Assembly: GCA_000310025.1 (NCBI GenBank)
Contig: FN648501.1
Coordinates: 62,001-126,000 of the forward strand
From: Ectocarpus siliculosus
Taxonomy: Eukaryota; Sar; Phaeophyceae; Ectocarpales; Ectocarpaceae
Direction: 5' to 3'
Length of the DNA: 64,000 nt
Positions 36,113 to 48,800 of the stretch are shown piece by piece. Each line of letters begins with the position of its first letter. Within the stretch, counting starts at the first letter, position 1. The position numbers and the translations under genes are program-made. Under the pieces are notes generated by a model that did no database searches, was not told the origin of the DNA, and saw nothing but the letters and a program-made list of their open reading frames with translations.

Positions 36113-39100
36113 ATGCACGCCAATAAGCACCGCCGGTCAGGGCGTTGCTGGCCAGAGAAGAATGCGGAACGACCAGAGCAGATGCCGCGGGCAGCTGCCA
36201 ACGACAAGACTCACCTGCTCGACGACGACATCATCAACGTGGTCGCTACGTTCGCTAGCTGCCATGACCTGTGCGTCCTGGCGGAGGTGTGCCGGCGCTT
36301 CTCCCCCCTGCCGTTCTGCGACGACCTCTGGGAGCTGCGCGCCCTCGACATCCTCCCGTCCGTGCCGCAGGTACACTCCGCCATGGCCCAGCTCAAACTG
36401 ACATCGTTCCGTCAGCTAGTGGAAGCCTTCACGTTGATCGGTATACCGGGCGGCGTCCTCGGATTCTGGCAAGCGGAGGCGCCAACCCTTTCCTGGGACG
36501 TCCAGCAGCAGCAGCAGGGTGGCCTCGATGGGGCCACGGTTCAGGAGCGCGAGGCGCGAGGAGAACTGCTGAGGATCACGCTAGAGGCGGGTGGATTTCT
36601 GTGCGAATCTATCGCGCCTAACGGCACCCGACGGCGGTGAGAAAAACAGGGGAAATGGATGGAGAACGGCGTGATGTTATTTACTTACACAGAACGACTT
36701 TTGTACGCATTGGAGATATAACCAGAGCAGTCAAACGGGATGTGTCGGAGTATTTTGTTTTATGAAGGACATACATCGATGCAAACGTATTACTGGTCAA
36801 ATACATGTAGAGAGCGAGAGGCGCGTAGAAGCAAGAACGGGGTTGCTCGCTTCCATTTCTCTCGATGAACTACAGCCGTAGTAAAAAAAATAATGATTTC
36901 AGCATTTCAGCAGTCACGGCCATTTCCTTGTCCGTTCCGTGATGGCTCGTTTGTGCTTCGTTTTTTTGTCCTTTTTTTACCAGTCTAGTTTCTTGTTGCT
37001 TTAACCCTTGTGGGCAGTAGACCGTTGACCATGGAAGGTACCCGTGTCAATTAAACCGGATGTTAGAGAGTAATGACAGAGACCGGCACGGTTCTTTATT
37101 TTTTCAATATTCAGAGCACCAGGTGGCCACTCCAAACAGCGTTGTTGAGCCTGTGAGCCAAACAGGAGAGTAAAACACCACGATCCTTGTGCCGTCGTGC
37201 GCGTATGTATGTTTCTCTGGAGGGAAAGTAGTACTATGAACCCAGGTATGATATGGCACAAACATTAGATTCATCCTTAAATTCTGGTAGACCCGTATCT
37301 GCGTATGGACAGACATGAGGGTTTGTTTAGTTGCTGTGAAGAAAAACAGCGTACAGCAACACGAAGCAGGGCTGTTGTCGTCAACAGTTTTTTTCACAAG
37401 AATTGCATCGTTGTGTTTTGGATGAGCATACCGTGAGGGTGTGGTCGCCGCACTAGCGCCTGTTTGCGTACACGATTCACCGAGCATGGCACCCGTTTGT
37501 CGAAGTGTACGCAAACACAAAAAGTAGAAAACCCTGACATGACGTAGTTTGCAGATGACAGACAGTAGGTGTTGGTCGTCTCGCGGTAGCGTCAAAACAT
37601 AACTTGAAAGCATCAGTCACTTCTGAGAGATGGTCCGTCGAAATGTTTCGCTTCTTGGGCAACTTGCTGGTGCTTGTCGATTCACTCTATTTCATTGTGT
37701 ATCGGATCTAATGCGATGTGGTGCGATATCTCCGTGTACGTGTCCTGCCAAACCGAGAGAGATTGTTTGACACCAGTTTCTTGTGGACCCTCTGGCCCCT
37801 GAGGCAAATTATGAAGACATGCATTGTTGTGTAGGGTATGTACGTAGTTGAACATTCGTTTTTCGCGGTATCGTGTAGGTTCTGTTTCAGACGCGAAATC
37901 CAGCACTAGTTAGGCCGAGCATTTATTAGACGGACGACACTACACGTGGTACCGCGTAGTCAGTCTCGTCTCATATTTGTGAAGATTCGGGCGGACCACG
38001 GCCATTGTGGAAGCAAAAACAAGCTCCGTTTTGCCGTCTAGCGGACAATGACCGCTCGGCGAGCTGGCCGACTCACGAAACAATCGCGGCTTGCTGTTCC
38101 ATGACACGGACCTGACAGAAAACCTTGTCGGCTTGCATGACGGCCAAAGCTCAAAAAGGCAGGATACCCAATTAGAGAGCTACCAATGTTCATGTACATG
38201 CATCACTCACCCATTGCCATGTGCGCCTACGGCGTGCCACATAAGGCAGACGCGACGGCGTGAAATCACCTGAACGTTGTTGTCGTACCCCCCTCCTCCC
38301 CCTCGGCAGCATCTTCACCATCCGAGTTTCTAAGACCCCGACCGACCGCATCAATATCGGCTTCTTCTGCTTGGAGAAGGAATCCTCCCTCACCATCGGC
38401 GGAGACGACGACAGCTGGGTGCCCGGAGACTCCATGGCGGAGGCGCTGGCGCGTTACACCTTTGCCGTACCGGGAAGCACGAAGCGGACTCCGATGCGCG
38501 CCTCGGGCACGAAGGCGTTCTTCCTCGAGCGCAACGACGGCCGCACCTGTCGCTACGTTAAGCTCACGGCCCCGCCGGCGTCCTCCCCGGGGGTGGTTGC
38601 TGCCGCGGGGGCGGTCAAGAACCTGTGCGGGCTGTGGTGCGCGCCGTACGGCAGCCACGGGCTGGAGATCATCCAGCTCTCGACGGACCCGTCTTGCTCC
38701 CCGGACGAGGAGACGGCGGCTGCGGCCGCGGCGGCGGCCGTTAAGGCAGCGACGGTCGCGAAGCTGTCTTCCCTCTCGCAGTCCTGGGCGGGAGGGAGAG
38801 GTGGGCCTCGAGGCTCCGTCTCCGGCTGCAGCACCAGCAGGATGACGGACGGCAGCGAAAGCGTGTGCACGTCCACGCCCGCCACGGACGCGGACGGCAG
38901 CGAGGCGGGCTCCTGCGACGAGGCGGGGGGTTCATCAGAGGCGGCCGCCGCCGCCGCCGCCGGCGGGGGCGATGATGACAGCAGCGACGGGGACGGCGAC
39001 GGCGACGTCGAAAGCGTCCTCGACGACGTCTGCTTGGCCTCGATCGCGAGGCGCAAAGGAAACAGCCTCCATCATGCTGACACCGGTACCGCCGGCAGCG

Positions 39101-39669
39101 GCGCCGGCGCCGGCGATGCTAGCGTTCCCTCTCAGCTGTTCGGCTTCAAGGTGACCGGAGACGACAACGTCCCCGCCGGCAAGACCTCCTTCGTGATCGA
39201 CCTCTCGACGGACTTCGACGTCGACGAGGAGCTCCGGTCCGACTCGAGACCCGTCGTGACCTTCCTCCCCACGGGGGCCGTCATGGCCAACCTGGCCAAC
39301 AGGCGCCAGCAGATCTCATGCTGGCGCAACGGCCGCGGCCAGATCAACCGAGTGCCCGGGCGGTGGTCGCCGGAGTGGGTGGACGTGGAGTTCGTCGAGT
39401 ACAGAGCCGGGTCCCGGTGCGCGTTCTCCGTCATCTTTCGGCAGCCCAACCAGGCGGTGAGGGTGGTGATGGACTTCGAGAGGGCGCTCGGCTGCGAGGA
39501 GGAGTGGCCCCAGTGGTCGGCCGCCGCTCCCGCTCCCGCTTGCGCAGCTGGTGCTGCTGCTGCTGCTGGCTCGGACTCACCGTCGACGTCTGCTGCCTCC
39601 GGGGGTAGCGTCGCATCCAGTTTTGATTTTGTTTTTTCGCAGCAGCAGTGCGGCAGCGGCGGTGCATGA
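36113..39669 (+). CDS. F-box protein, FBXO31-like
   Basis: Two exons, 36113-36636 and 38310-39669, joined in phase 2 across a 1,673-bp intron; 627 residues. An F-box lies near residues 35-75 (LLDDDIINVVATF followed by LAEVCRRF and DDLWELR). After it come GVLGFWQAE (about 120), GLWCAPYGSHGLEIIQLS (about 280-300) and KVTGDDNVPAGKTSF (about 455-470). From memory these resemble the FBXO31-type C-terminal domain shared by some animal, plant and fungal F-box proteins. Such proteins bind Skp1 and select substrates for an SCF ubiquitin ligase. A ~140-residue low-complexity insert rich in Ala, Ser, Gly and Asp (about 305-450) interrupts this domain, and a Ser/Ala-rich tail follows it. A start at the ATG at 36182 is also possible. 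The F-box call is firm; the subfamily is inferred. Confidence 0.75.
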
Positions 39670-41808
39670 TGCTGTTGGAGGCGCTCTGCGACATCGCTTG
39701 GTTTTTATAACCGGGGGCAGCCTCCGTCAGAGTGCCTCTCATCTTTCTGAACAATTTTTGAGTAACTGGAGATATCGCGCAACCTTAGGCAGCCTCCTGT
39801 AATATTCTCGGGCCCTCTCGGTCGCTAGAATAAACCGGGAGCTTGGGGGCGAGTTGCTGTAGATGGTATCGTCCATCAGCGCAGCATCTGCCGCACCCAG
39901 CAGGGGCTCTAGGCTGTTTGAACGTCAAGCCCTCAAGTAACGTTTTTTTGAAACAGCCTGGTTTCTCGGGTTAGACTTGTCTGGACTTGGTTCAAGATGG
40001 TACCTTGTGTTTTTGAAATGTATGTATTTGTTCCGTGTGAATCTCGTGTAATTTTGGTGGTGCGCACCACGCTCTCTGTAAGAACCGCTCATCCTTGCCG
40101 ATGCGGGAGGTTGGTTGTCGTGTATCACGATTTGTAGCTGACTGCGTTCGAGCGTATTGTGAGTGATTTTGTCTGTTGCTGTGTGTTTTAGCTATATGAG
40201 TCCGGTGGCGTTTTTCTATTCGACGTTTTGTTTTCGGAGAACGAGAGCCGGCTGTGCTGGTGCACTAGGTGGTAGAAAGGCTGGAAAACATTCTGTGTGG
40301 TTGGGATTTCGAATCCCGGGGAAGGGCTTCTCTGCATGCAGTAAGCAACCTGGAGCTTGTAGTCTTGTACGATCGAGAGTACACACGAAGGAAGGATGTG
40401 CTCACCCCCTCTCGGGTTAAGATGTGGATTGCATAGTGTACGTGCAGGTTTGACCTCGGCTTGGGGACTCCTTGTCGGTAAGAGAGACAAAATCGACTCA
40501 ATGAGTTGGGTGATGTACGCATACTTTGCCTTTGCCGTAAAAACGAATCAAGAAATCTCTTGACCCAAAAAAATCCAGCAAGGATAATCTTGGTTCACGA
40601 CGCTGGGGGAGGGGCATGTTAAACACAGGATATCCCCCGGGTTTCCACCTCACATGCTTCAAGTCGGCCGCTGCTGTGTTGTTATCACACTTTGCCGACA
40701 GCTGGCAGCCTCCGAACTCGTCGTCGTCGGGGCTGAATGACTGTTTTTCCGTGAGTCAGCGGCAATCTCAGTACGCTCGAGGGTTCGTCCGGAGCAGAGT
40801 GCGTGTTGTTCTATTAGAGCACGATCTCCCTTTCTTTTCTGGCAAAAGGAAAGACGAAGAAGTGATGCACGCAACGGCCTCAAAAAGCATGAGAGCTGTA
40901 TTTGCATCGCCGCTAGACAGAGCACATGCATGCGTGCAAGTCGTATGCCCCCCACACACACACTCAAAACTTCTCCATGTATGTTAGAGGAGTACATGTT
41001 CTTTCGTGGTCAGTTGGGTCAGGTTTCGATGTTCTGCCGAAAGGAGAAATTTTGAAATTCTCCCAAAGCCGTAGTAATAGACTGCGGACTCATGGGGCAA
41101 AGTCTACACATCAGGTCATGCAAAACAAAAAATATGGAAAATGACGCGCGCTGTCACGCGTCAGACGTACTAGCCATTACACCGAGGCCTGCAGGTACAT
41201 GCAAATGTTGCTGTAGATTCGCCCATCTATTCGACATACCCATTCAACGGGGAGACGGCCTCTGTGCTCCCTCCCGAACAAAACAAAGCAGAATGAATGG
41301 TGATGTTGTAACCGCGTAATTTACCCCAAAGGGAGGGCATGCATGAATAACTAGAGGCCGGCGGCTCAACACAGCCGTTGAAACATTGACGGCCCCGTCT
41401 AGAACATGTGGAGGGGAAGAGAAAGATCTTGCGAGCTCAGCTGCTCTAGCTTCAGTTGTGTTGCAGGTTGTGTGTGTTTTTATTATTCCTTAATTGTGTT
41501 GTGTGACATGGTGAAGTGTGGGCTCCGATTTAATGGGTAGTAGGGGTCTGCGTTGGGGAATTAAAATATTTCGCGCAAAGCGCGAAAACAATGTAAGAAG
41601 GCGTGTTTTCTCAATCCCGAAATAGAGGTACAACAGCTGGTGACAACGGTAATGAATGGCAGTTTCTCACCGCGATGATGCTCGTTTTCCGCACGGGTTT
41701 TTGCGTTACACTCCCTGATGTATTTGATTTGTCGTGATGGTGATGGAGGGCACTATTAACACCCAAAATCTCATATAAATTCGTTGCCAAAAAGCTAGTA
41801 TGGGGCAC
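39670..41808. other. 3' flank of F-box gene and intergenic DNA
   Basis: No gene recognised. ORFs here are short and mutually overlapping. The only structure noticed is the hairpin at 41569-41587. Confidence 0.5.
41569..41587. repeat. Perfect hairpin with 3-nt loop
   Basis: TTTCGCGC, loop AAA, GCGCGAAA: an 8-bp perfect stem, of the same style as the hairpins inside the hAT element. Confidence 0.75.
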
Positions 41809-41810
41809 TA

Positions 41811-42421
41811 CAGTTAGCGCCCGCAATTAAGAATTGTTTTATTAAGAAATATAGGCTCACTTTTTCACGAAAAATAAGAAAATAGGGTTAAGAAACATAG
41901 CTCAATCTGGGTCACACAATAAGAAATGAAGAAATGTCTCACTAAGAAACACAGCAGCGACCGCTGCCCTACTACATAAGAAACGAGGGGTTACGGGGGA
42001 GTGTGCCGAATAAGAAACAAACCCCACAGCTCTCTCGCTCGTTCCCCCTCTCCCCCTATCCCTCCCCTCCCATAGTGCATTATTATTAGTTGTACGCCGA
42101 GGGGGGAGTGTTTTTTTTTGCGGCGCCCCCTCCGTACAAGACCTTGTAGCGATAGCAAGACGTTGCCGTTGACTACATTTCGCTTCTAGGGAGTGGCCTT
42201 ACGTGCAGCCGTCGGTAGTGAGAATCGGGGTTGAGTACGGGAGGCGAGGAAAGCAGAGAAATAAGAAATTGCCGATTTTAGAAATTCAGCAGGATTTGGC
42301 TGCACGAAAAAATAGGAAACATGATATACGAAACTGAGCGACAAACGCTGAGTTTATAGCCCACAATAAGAATTCGAGGCTGGACCTGAAATAAGCGTTT
42401 CTTAATTGCGGGCGCCAACTG
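41811..42421. mobile_element. Tc1/mariner-like MITE, 611 bp
   Basis: Inverted ends of 23 bp with one mismatch, beginning CAGTTAGCGCCCGCAATTAA on the left (41811) and CAGTTGGCGCCCGCAATTAA read inward from the right (42421). TA dinucleotides flank both ends (41809-41810 and 42422-42423), the usual Tc1/mariner target duplication. The interior has no coding capacity but holds about nine copies of a TAAGAAA(C/T) motif, itself part of the terminal repeat, at irregular spacing. Assignment rests on the TA site and CAGT ends. Confidence 0.78.
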
Positions 42422-42423
42422 TA

Positions 42424-43423
42424 CACGTCTCTAAACTGCTGTAAGTTGTTGTTGTTGCTCTTGCTGTGGATGTAATGTATGTACGACCAAAGGTGGCCGA
42501 GATCAACAAACTTGAACATATGTCACGCAAGCTGCGAGCCAAAGATGCACTTGATCCTGCAGTTGTCCCTACTGCCAAGCGTCAAGTTTAGGTGTGGCTA
42601 CTAATCGGTGAATTGGGGTTGGCTTCCTTCCGTGTTGACACATACTCATTCGCATTGATTACGTCATCAATAATATCGAGGCACTGGCCAGTCGGTTGTC
42701 CCCATGCCTGATGGTGTATGATGCCCTCCGATACAAGTTCAAGTTAGCGGTCGACGATGGAAAGCGTCTGCTGGATTATTTTCGCATTCAATAATAAAGT
42801 GAGCACCGCAGAAGGACACACGAAAATTCCTGTTGTGTGGCCTTCCTCCCTCCTGACCCCGGTTGATGCTGCGTCCAGAAAACAGACACCGTGGTATGTA
42901 TCGAAACGTGCAAAAAAATGACGTCCAGAATAAATGGGACAGCACATACACACAACACGTGAATCCAGAGCAAAAACAGAAGAAGCTCAAGAGTGCACGA
43001 AAAACACCAGACCAGTCGTCACACGGTCACATATTTTCCAAGCAGTCCTCGCCGGCAAACATAAAGAATATCTCTTGTCAACCACACCCACCCGCAACCA
43101 CGCCTTGGCCTACAAAAACCGATGTGGTACATGTTTCTCTCGTCTCGCTTGCTGGCCTCAAACGAAGCAAGAGCTCGTCTTCGGCACCAAAAATAATTTC
43201 CGTACCTTGTGCCACCGCAGCGCACACCCTCGCAATTCTATGGGAGTAACTCCTCTTCCTGTCGTCTGGGACACGTCACCCCCGCGCTATTATGGCCGTC
43301 ATCAGCCAAGGTTGGCAGGCGACAGAAACGTGAGGCGGAAATGCAGTGCCCACACTCTAGCACTCAACGAATGTCGGCTTCCGCGGCCGCTTGCCACCAT
43401 CGCTGCCCCCCCCCCCCTCAGCA
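42424..43423. other. Intergenic, no gene seen
   Basis: Plus-strand ORFs of 128-232 codons overlap here in several frames, have no recognisable motif and look like chance openings in Pro/Ser/Thr-coding GC-rich DNA. A short poly-C run lies near 43,408. Confidence 0.4.
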
Positions 43424-44207
43424 TCACCACCAACAGTCCAGCAGTTGGCGCAGCGTTAGTGGCGACCAAAACACTGGTGCCGGCCTCTCTACGTGCCTCC
43501 CCTCCGGGTGCAGCCACTCCTCCAGCAGCTTGCGCAGCGCGGACGGCGGTGCAAGCCCCCTCCCTGCCTTCATCCCACACCCGCTCCCTCCCCCCGCAAG
43601 GCAAGCCCTCCACCAGATTGCGGCGTCCGTAAGAACAGGCTGCATCTCTCCAATCGAGCCCTCCAACGCAGCCCCATCCCCGCGCTGTTGAAGATCGAAG
43701 CGGAGAGCGATTGTTCCTGCTTGGCTACATCATCAACGCATGTTCGCCCGCCGTCAGTGCCGCCAGTGCCGCCAGTGCTCCTTGTGATAAATCTCAAGTT
43801 GCGGTGCTGTCTAACAGACTCCGGGCGAGCCCACTCCTCTCGCCCGTGCCTTCTGGGTCCATGGCGGCCGGATACTGCGGGGGGACGGGGCAACTCGCCT
43901 CCCAGTCCGCCGTGGCCCGCTGGACCAGCTCCACAAGGTATTCGTTGTAGTGCCCTCCCAGCGCCGCGGGCAAGCCACGGTTCTTGACCAGCATCCTCAA
44001 GTTCCACCGGAGTTGAACTCCAGGAACACCGAGTGCGCTATGTAATATTGGCGATGTGCAGTAACTGCCTGGCAGGGTCCACGGCGATAGTCCTGTTGTA
44101 CCAAGAGAACAGTGGTTGGGACGCAGCAAGAGGGGTGGCAGCCTTTGTAGAAACAGAGAGGGGCTGACAAAACAAGCGATATTGACTGTGATTGAATTTG
44201 GCAACAA
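43424..44207 (-). pseudogene. Possible degenerate coding region, unknown product
   Basis: Three minus-strand stretches look protein-like but sit in different frames without clear splice sites. The first, near 44.10-44.04 kb, reads PLFSWYNRTIAVDPARQLLH. The second, 44.0-43.8 kb, includes NLRMLVKNRGLPAALGGHYN and EYLVELVQRATADWEA. The third, 43.67-43.42 kb, includes LRKLLEEWLHPEGRHVERPA. The frame change in the middle of otherwise coding-like sequence suggests a decayed gene or an old element. I do not recognise the family. A real gene with unusual splicing is possible. Confidence 0.28.
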
Positions 44208-45898
44208 CCCAGAGGGCGCCCGTCATTCATATACGAAGCACCAGATCACTTGGAAGTATTTTGGGCAAAACAATCCGGTTCCAGTTGCCGCACAGAGCAG
44301 CGGTTGGTTGGGGTTGGTCTCCACAGGCATCCAAGGCAGCTACGTAGTCTACCTGTACACTACGCACACCCTTCGCGAACGAAGACAACATTTATTTCCA
44401 TAACTGTTAACTCAAATATTCAACAGTGTACGGATTTTTGTCGTGAATGAAAAACCTCCTAATTCCATACTCGTGCAACTGACGGGGATGCCCTCTGACG
44501 GGCATGCCCTCCGTGGGCACAGGCCAGCAGCCCCTAGAAGGGTCCAAAGAGCAAATAAAAGGACCGCGAAACATCAACACAAACGCGATCACGGAAAATT
44601 CTGAAAACCATGGGCCCTAGAAAGCAGCCAGATGTCGAAGGCGATGTGTCGGGCAAGGGAGATATCGCTACAGAGTACCGCATGAGTCCTCTACTACTGT
44701 GATGTTTGTACATGTAGCATGTATGTATTATAAGTACAGTAGTGTGCCCGTTAGACTACGGTTTTAACTGCTCTCTCTTGACAGTCTACAGCAGTACCGT
44801 ACGTGCACTGCAGTACTGCTACTGCTGTGCCTTATATTTACGTAGGCACATCATACAGCTGCTTGCTGTAGATGGACTCCACAGCAGCAGAGCCGACACA
44901 TTGACTATACCCGTCCGTGCCTTCAAAACCTCCAAACCGTGCTTGACGAGATGCCACTAGTGGGCCCTCTCAACAGCGCCGGATTAATAATAACGCCGGT
45001 GGCCCGTATATTGTACTGCGGTAGGGCCGGATTTGCTGGGCACAGACTGATGATACGTGCGTACTTTGAACAGCGCCGGTCCCTCTGAACAGCGCCTGTC
45101 GGGAGCCCTCTATCCTCCTTCTCGCTAGCCACCTTTAGTCTACTGCTGCAGCCAAAGGCAACACACACAGCAGACAGACGTGATCCAGGCGCATCCAGGC
45201 CTGTGTTCACGGAAACAACAAACAAGCTGCAGCTAGCTGCTTCTTGACAGCAGTGCATACATACAATCAATCTCACCTGACCTCATCCGTGCCTCTCTCT
45301 GCTGCTGTACTGCTGTGGTCGGTCGGGAAGGTCTTCCTTGTTCACTACTACGGTGGGGAAGGCAATCCTTGTGCTTGCCAACGGCGTAGTACATCGCCAT
45401 TCCGTCAGGATCGCTCAATCGCTACATAGCGGCATATCAGAGAGGGTTGGTCTGGGTTGGGATGGTCTGAGTTTGCATTGCCAAAAATGGCGGGGTGTGA
45501 TTGGCTTGCATTACCAAGAGTGGTTCTAAATGGGGGGTTGTAATTGGCTTGCATTACCGAAATGGAGCCCTACCCAAAAACCGCGCCGCCGAACTGCGAA
45601 GTGCAAAGACTATGAGTTAACGAATAATAAAAACACACACAGAAAGACTACCCATTCGAGATATACCCACAGTCGAACGGGATGTGGTGGAGTCTTTTCA
45701 GTGACTGTAATAAGTTATTATAGTCATGCGACGTGTGAAGATCCCAACGGGGGGGTCGTGACGTTACCACCCGGGGGTACCAATCCGAACCATTTTTGAA
45801 CCGTGTGGTCAACCGTCAGGCCTCGGGCACACGCCGCCCACGCTGACGCGGACACCCTCCATCTCTCTTGAGGCGGTGCGGACACAACCTGTGCAGCA
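44208..45898. other. Intergenic and DOHH upstream region
   Basis: No gene recognised. CTACAGCAGTA and TACTGCTGTG-type motifs recur near 44,785-44,830, 45,137 and 45,300. A short imperfect tandem repeat containing ATTGGCTTGCATTACC lies near 45.46-45.57 kb. No core promoter element could be identified. Confidence 0.45.
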
Positions 45899-48800
45899 AT
45901 GGGAGGAGAAGTACAAGAGAAAAAGGAAATTCCCCCTCTGCAACAGCTCCGAGAATGTCTGCTGGACCGTGGTCAGCCGATCGCCAAGCGGACACACTCA
46001 GCGTTTTTCTTGCGGACCTTGGGTAGTGCTGAGGCCGTCAGCGCCGTTGGGGAAGGTGTGTGTGTGTGCGCGCGAGCGTCCGTTTCTGTTTGTAATGCAA
46101 CAGGGGGTGGGGGGGAAGCGTCGGACGTGGCAACGATGCATGGGTCGTGCCTGTTGTGGTGCGGCCCTCGGCTTTAGATTTGGGGTAGGTGCGGGGTATT
46201 ATATCAAGTGCTGTGTTGCCCAGTGTTGCCTGCTGCCTGCCAGCGAGAGAGAGGACGAATTGTCGAGTCATCGGACACCCCAACTGGCCGACCAACGCCA
46301 TGAGGGCGTGAAGAGGGTGATATTGGTAGATCTCGTCTGTCAAAGAGTTTTCCTTGCAGAGCCGTCCGGTTTTCACACCCTTTTGATCATGGTGCAATCA
46401 AGCCTTGGAAATCGTGTATTGGGGATTTGCCCCATGACTCGCTCTCACAGCAAGCCATGTGTAATGTGAAATCGGGATGTACATGCATTGGCACGTTCAT
46501 CATGGCCCGGAGACACAGCAGTAGCCTTCGCGACGGTACTGTATTAATCTTGGTTTCAGTAGGGAGTACGGGATCGGGGGTTAGGGTTAGGGTTAGGGAT
46601 AGGGATGCGAAAACCCCCTCTCTATTTCATACTTCGAAGTAGACAATATTAATGTTATCCTCGCGACGGCCCAAAGACAACGCTGGCTACTACGAGAAGC
46701 ACTACTGCTGCAGGTTTCAACCGCCAAACAAAACCTGTCGCACGTCCTGCTGTTGCCTGTAAGTTACCTGGTACCAGCTGTGCGCTGTCCCCAGCAACTC
46801 ACAGCGATGTGCTTTTGTAGCCGCCTACAGCAGTATTTGTGTATGTGTGTGTGTGTGACAATGTAGGTGTTGCTCGATGCGCTCCGCGAACAGCGGCAAT
46901 TTTCTCTTGAGCATCAACTGCTGTCCACGTTTCCCCCTGTGGTTGCCCCCCAGCTCTCTTGGTGGAGGAAGACTCGGCCCTGCTCCGTCACGAGCTCGCC
47001 TACATCCTTGGTGAGATGAACTATGATCTGTAGGGTAGAAAGCTGATCCATCCGTCAACGGTGGGATGTTGTACATGTGCGCCAATGGGATGCGCGGCTG
47101 CGGCGCGTGCTACTGTTTCTGCGAAAGTCCATGGAGCTCTCCATGCGTGTTTTCTTGTACGAAGTATACTGTAGTTTTGAAGCAAAACATGCGCATGCAT
47201 GCCGTACGCTATCTATCGACCAATCCCACGCGCAGGCCAAATGCAGGACGAAGCGGCGTGCGAAACGCTCGAGAAGGTGCTCGGAAACACGTCCGACGAC
47301 TGCATGGTCAGGCACGAGGTGGGCGAGTACTGTACTGCATTGGCGGGCGCGGCACCCCGGAAGTTGGGCAGGGGGCGAGCGGTACCCATAAAATGAAAAC
47401 ATGCCTTGCAGTTACCAGATTGTTGACCCTAGGCTGCTTGATAGTGGTGGCATGTCTGCTTTCCTTCCATTTGAGCACTGACTGAACGCTTGCTATGTGT
47501 GCTGTCTAATTCTTGGGCGTGTGTGCTGACTGCTGTTTTTCGCCAACGTATGTGTCGTTCTCTTTCGTCTTGTGTTTGATTTGTAGGCTGCGGAAGCGCT
47601 TGGCGCAATCGGGGCGGACAGCTCCGTACCGGCGCTGGAGCGATTTGCTTCGGACCCGGCGCCAGAGGTGTCCCAGGTGCGAAGGTCCAATCTGCGTTCC
47701 TATCGCATTTGTATACGTTGTAGGTGCGCGGGTTTCGAGAGTTGGAAGCTTGCCACGATTGCTCAAAACTACAGGAATAAAAGAATATGCATCAGAGAAG
47801 TGTGGAAGAATGGAGCACTCGCGAGCTCCTCGTATTCGATGCTAGGGGCGAACAGACCGAGGTGTTGCGTCCTCTGGTGTTTAGTGTTGTGGTTGTTTGC
47901 AGGGAGGCCGCACAACGCCGACCGGCATGGACCGGTACTTCAAAACAATAAAAAAAAAATACGTAAATTTTTTGTACCGGGTAGTAAAGTGTACTTGCAT
48001 CCGCAGGGCAAAGCAGATCACACCACCTCACCCATCCTTTGTTCAAGTTCCCCACGTCATGTCCTTCCACCGGCCTTGTAACTGAACCTCCACACTACTA
48101 CGCACTTTCCATGTACCCCGTTCACCATACGCCACCTCCATTGGCGTTGCCTGCCCTCCTCGCCCTCGCCCCCTTTCTGCTTTCTCTATCGGTAGACGTG
48201 CCAGCTGGCGTTGGACCTGATAGCCTGGCGGCGCAAGCAAGGGACCAGTCCTTATGCAACCGCGACAGGAGGCGGGGGCAAGGCAGATAGGGGGCTAGAC
48301 GCGAACCCATACCTATCCGTGGACCCCGCGCCCAGCTGCGGCGAGGGTAGCGGAGGAGAAGGGGTTGGGGAGGGGACGGAGGAGATGGGGAAGAGGGTCC
48401 GCGACGGAGACAGGACTCTCTTTGAGAGATACAGGTGATGTGGTGGGCTTGTAGGTATTGGGTCTTGCGTGCGGTAAAGGTGATGTGATGGGGGTAGAGG
48501 TGTGGGGTCTTGTGTGGTGCTGGGGTGATGTGATGAGGATTAAGGCGGGGGGTTTCGGTTTGCAGTCTCAAATTGTTCTCGTGTGTGCAGTTGTTCGCTT
48601 CAAAGTGGGGGTCGCAGTTGCTGAAGCGGGCTTCGACACCAGGGCCGACCGTTGCCCGGTTAGAGATGCTAGGAGAGAACGGGCTGCTTAATGCTATCGA
48701 GTGACAACAGGCAACGAAGATCAAGGGTTGGTGTGCGTATCCTCTCTACTGTTCAGTGGCATGGTCGGCTGGGCTATTCTGTGTTAGTGCGGTGCATCTA

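Noticed and set aside
37104-37613. 169-codon minus-strand ORF in the F-box gene intron
   Set aside because: No recognisable motif and a composition typical of non-coding DNA.
40300-40330. tRNA box B-like GGGATTTCGAATCCC
   Set aside because: A palindrome without a box A at the right distance; no tRNA fold seen.
48205-48434. DOHH exon 5 starting at 48205
   Set aside because: Both acceptors keep frame, but starting at 48196 restores the TCQLAL block and the family's spacing.
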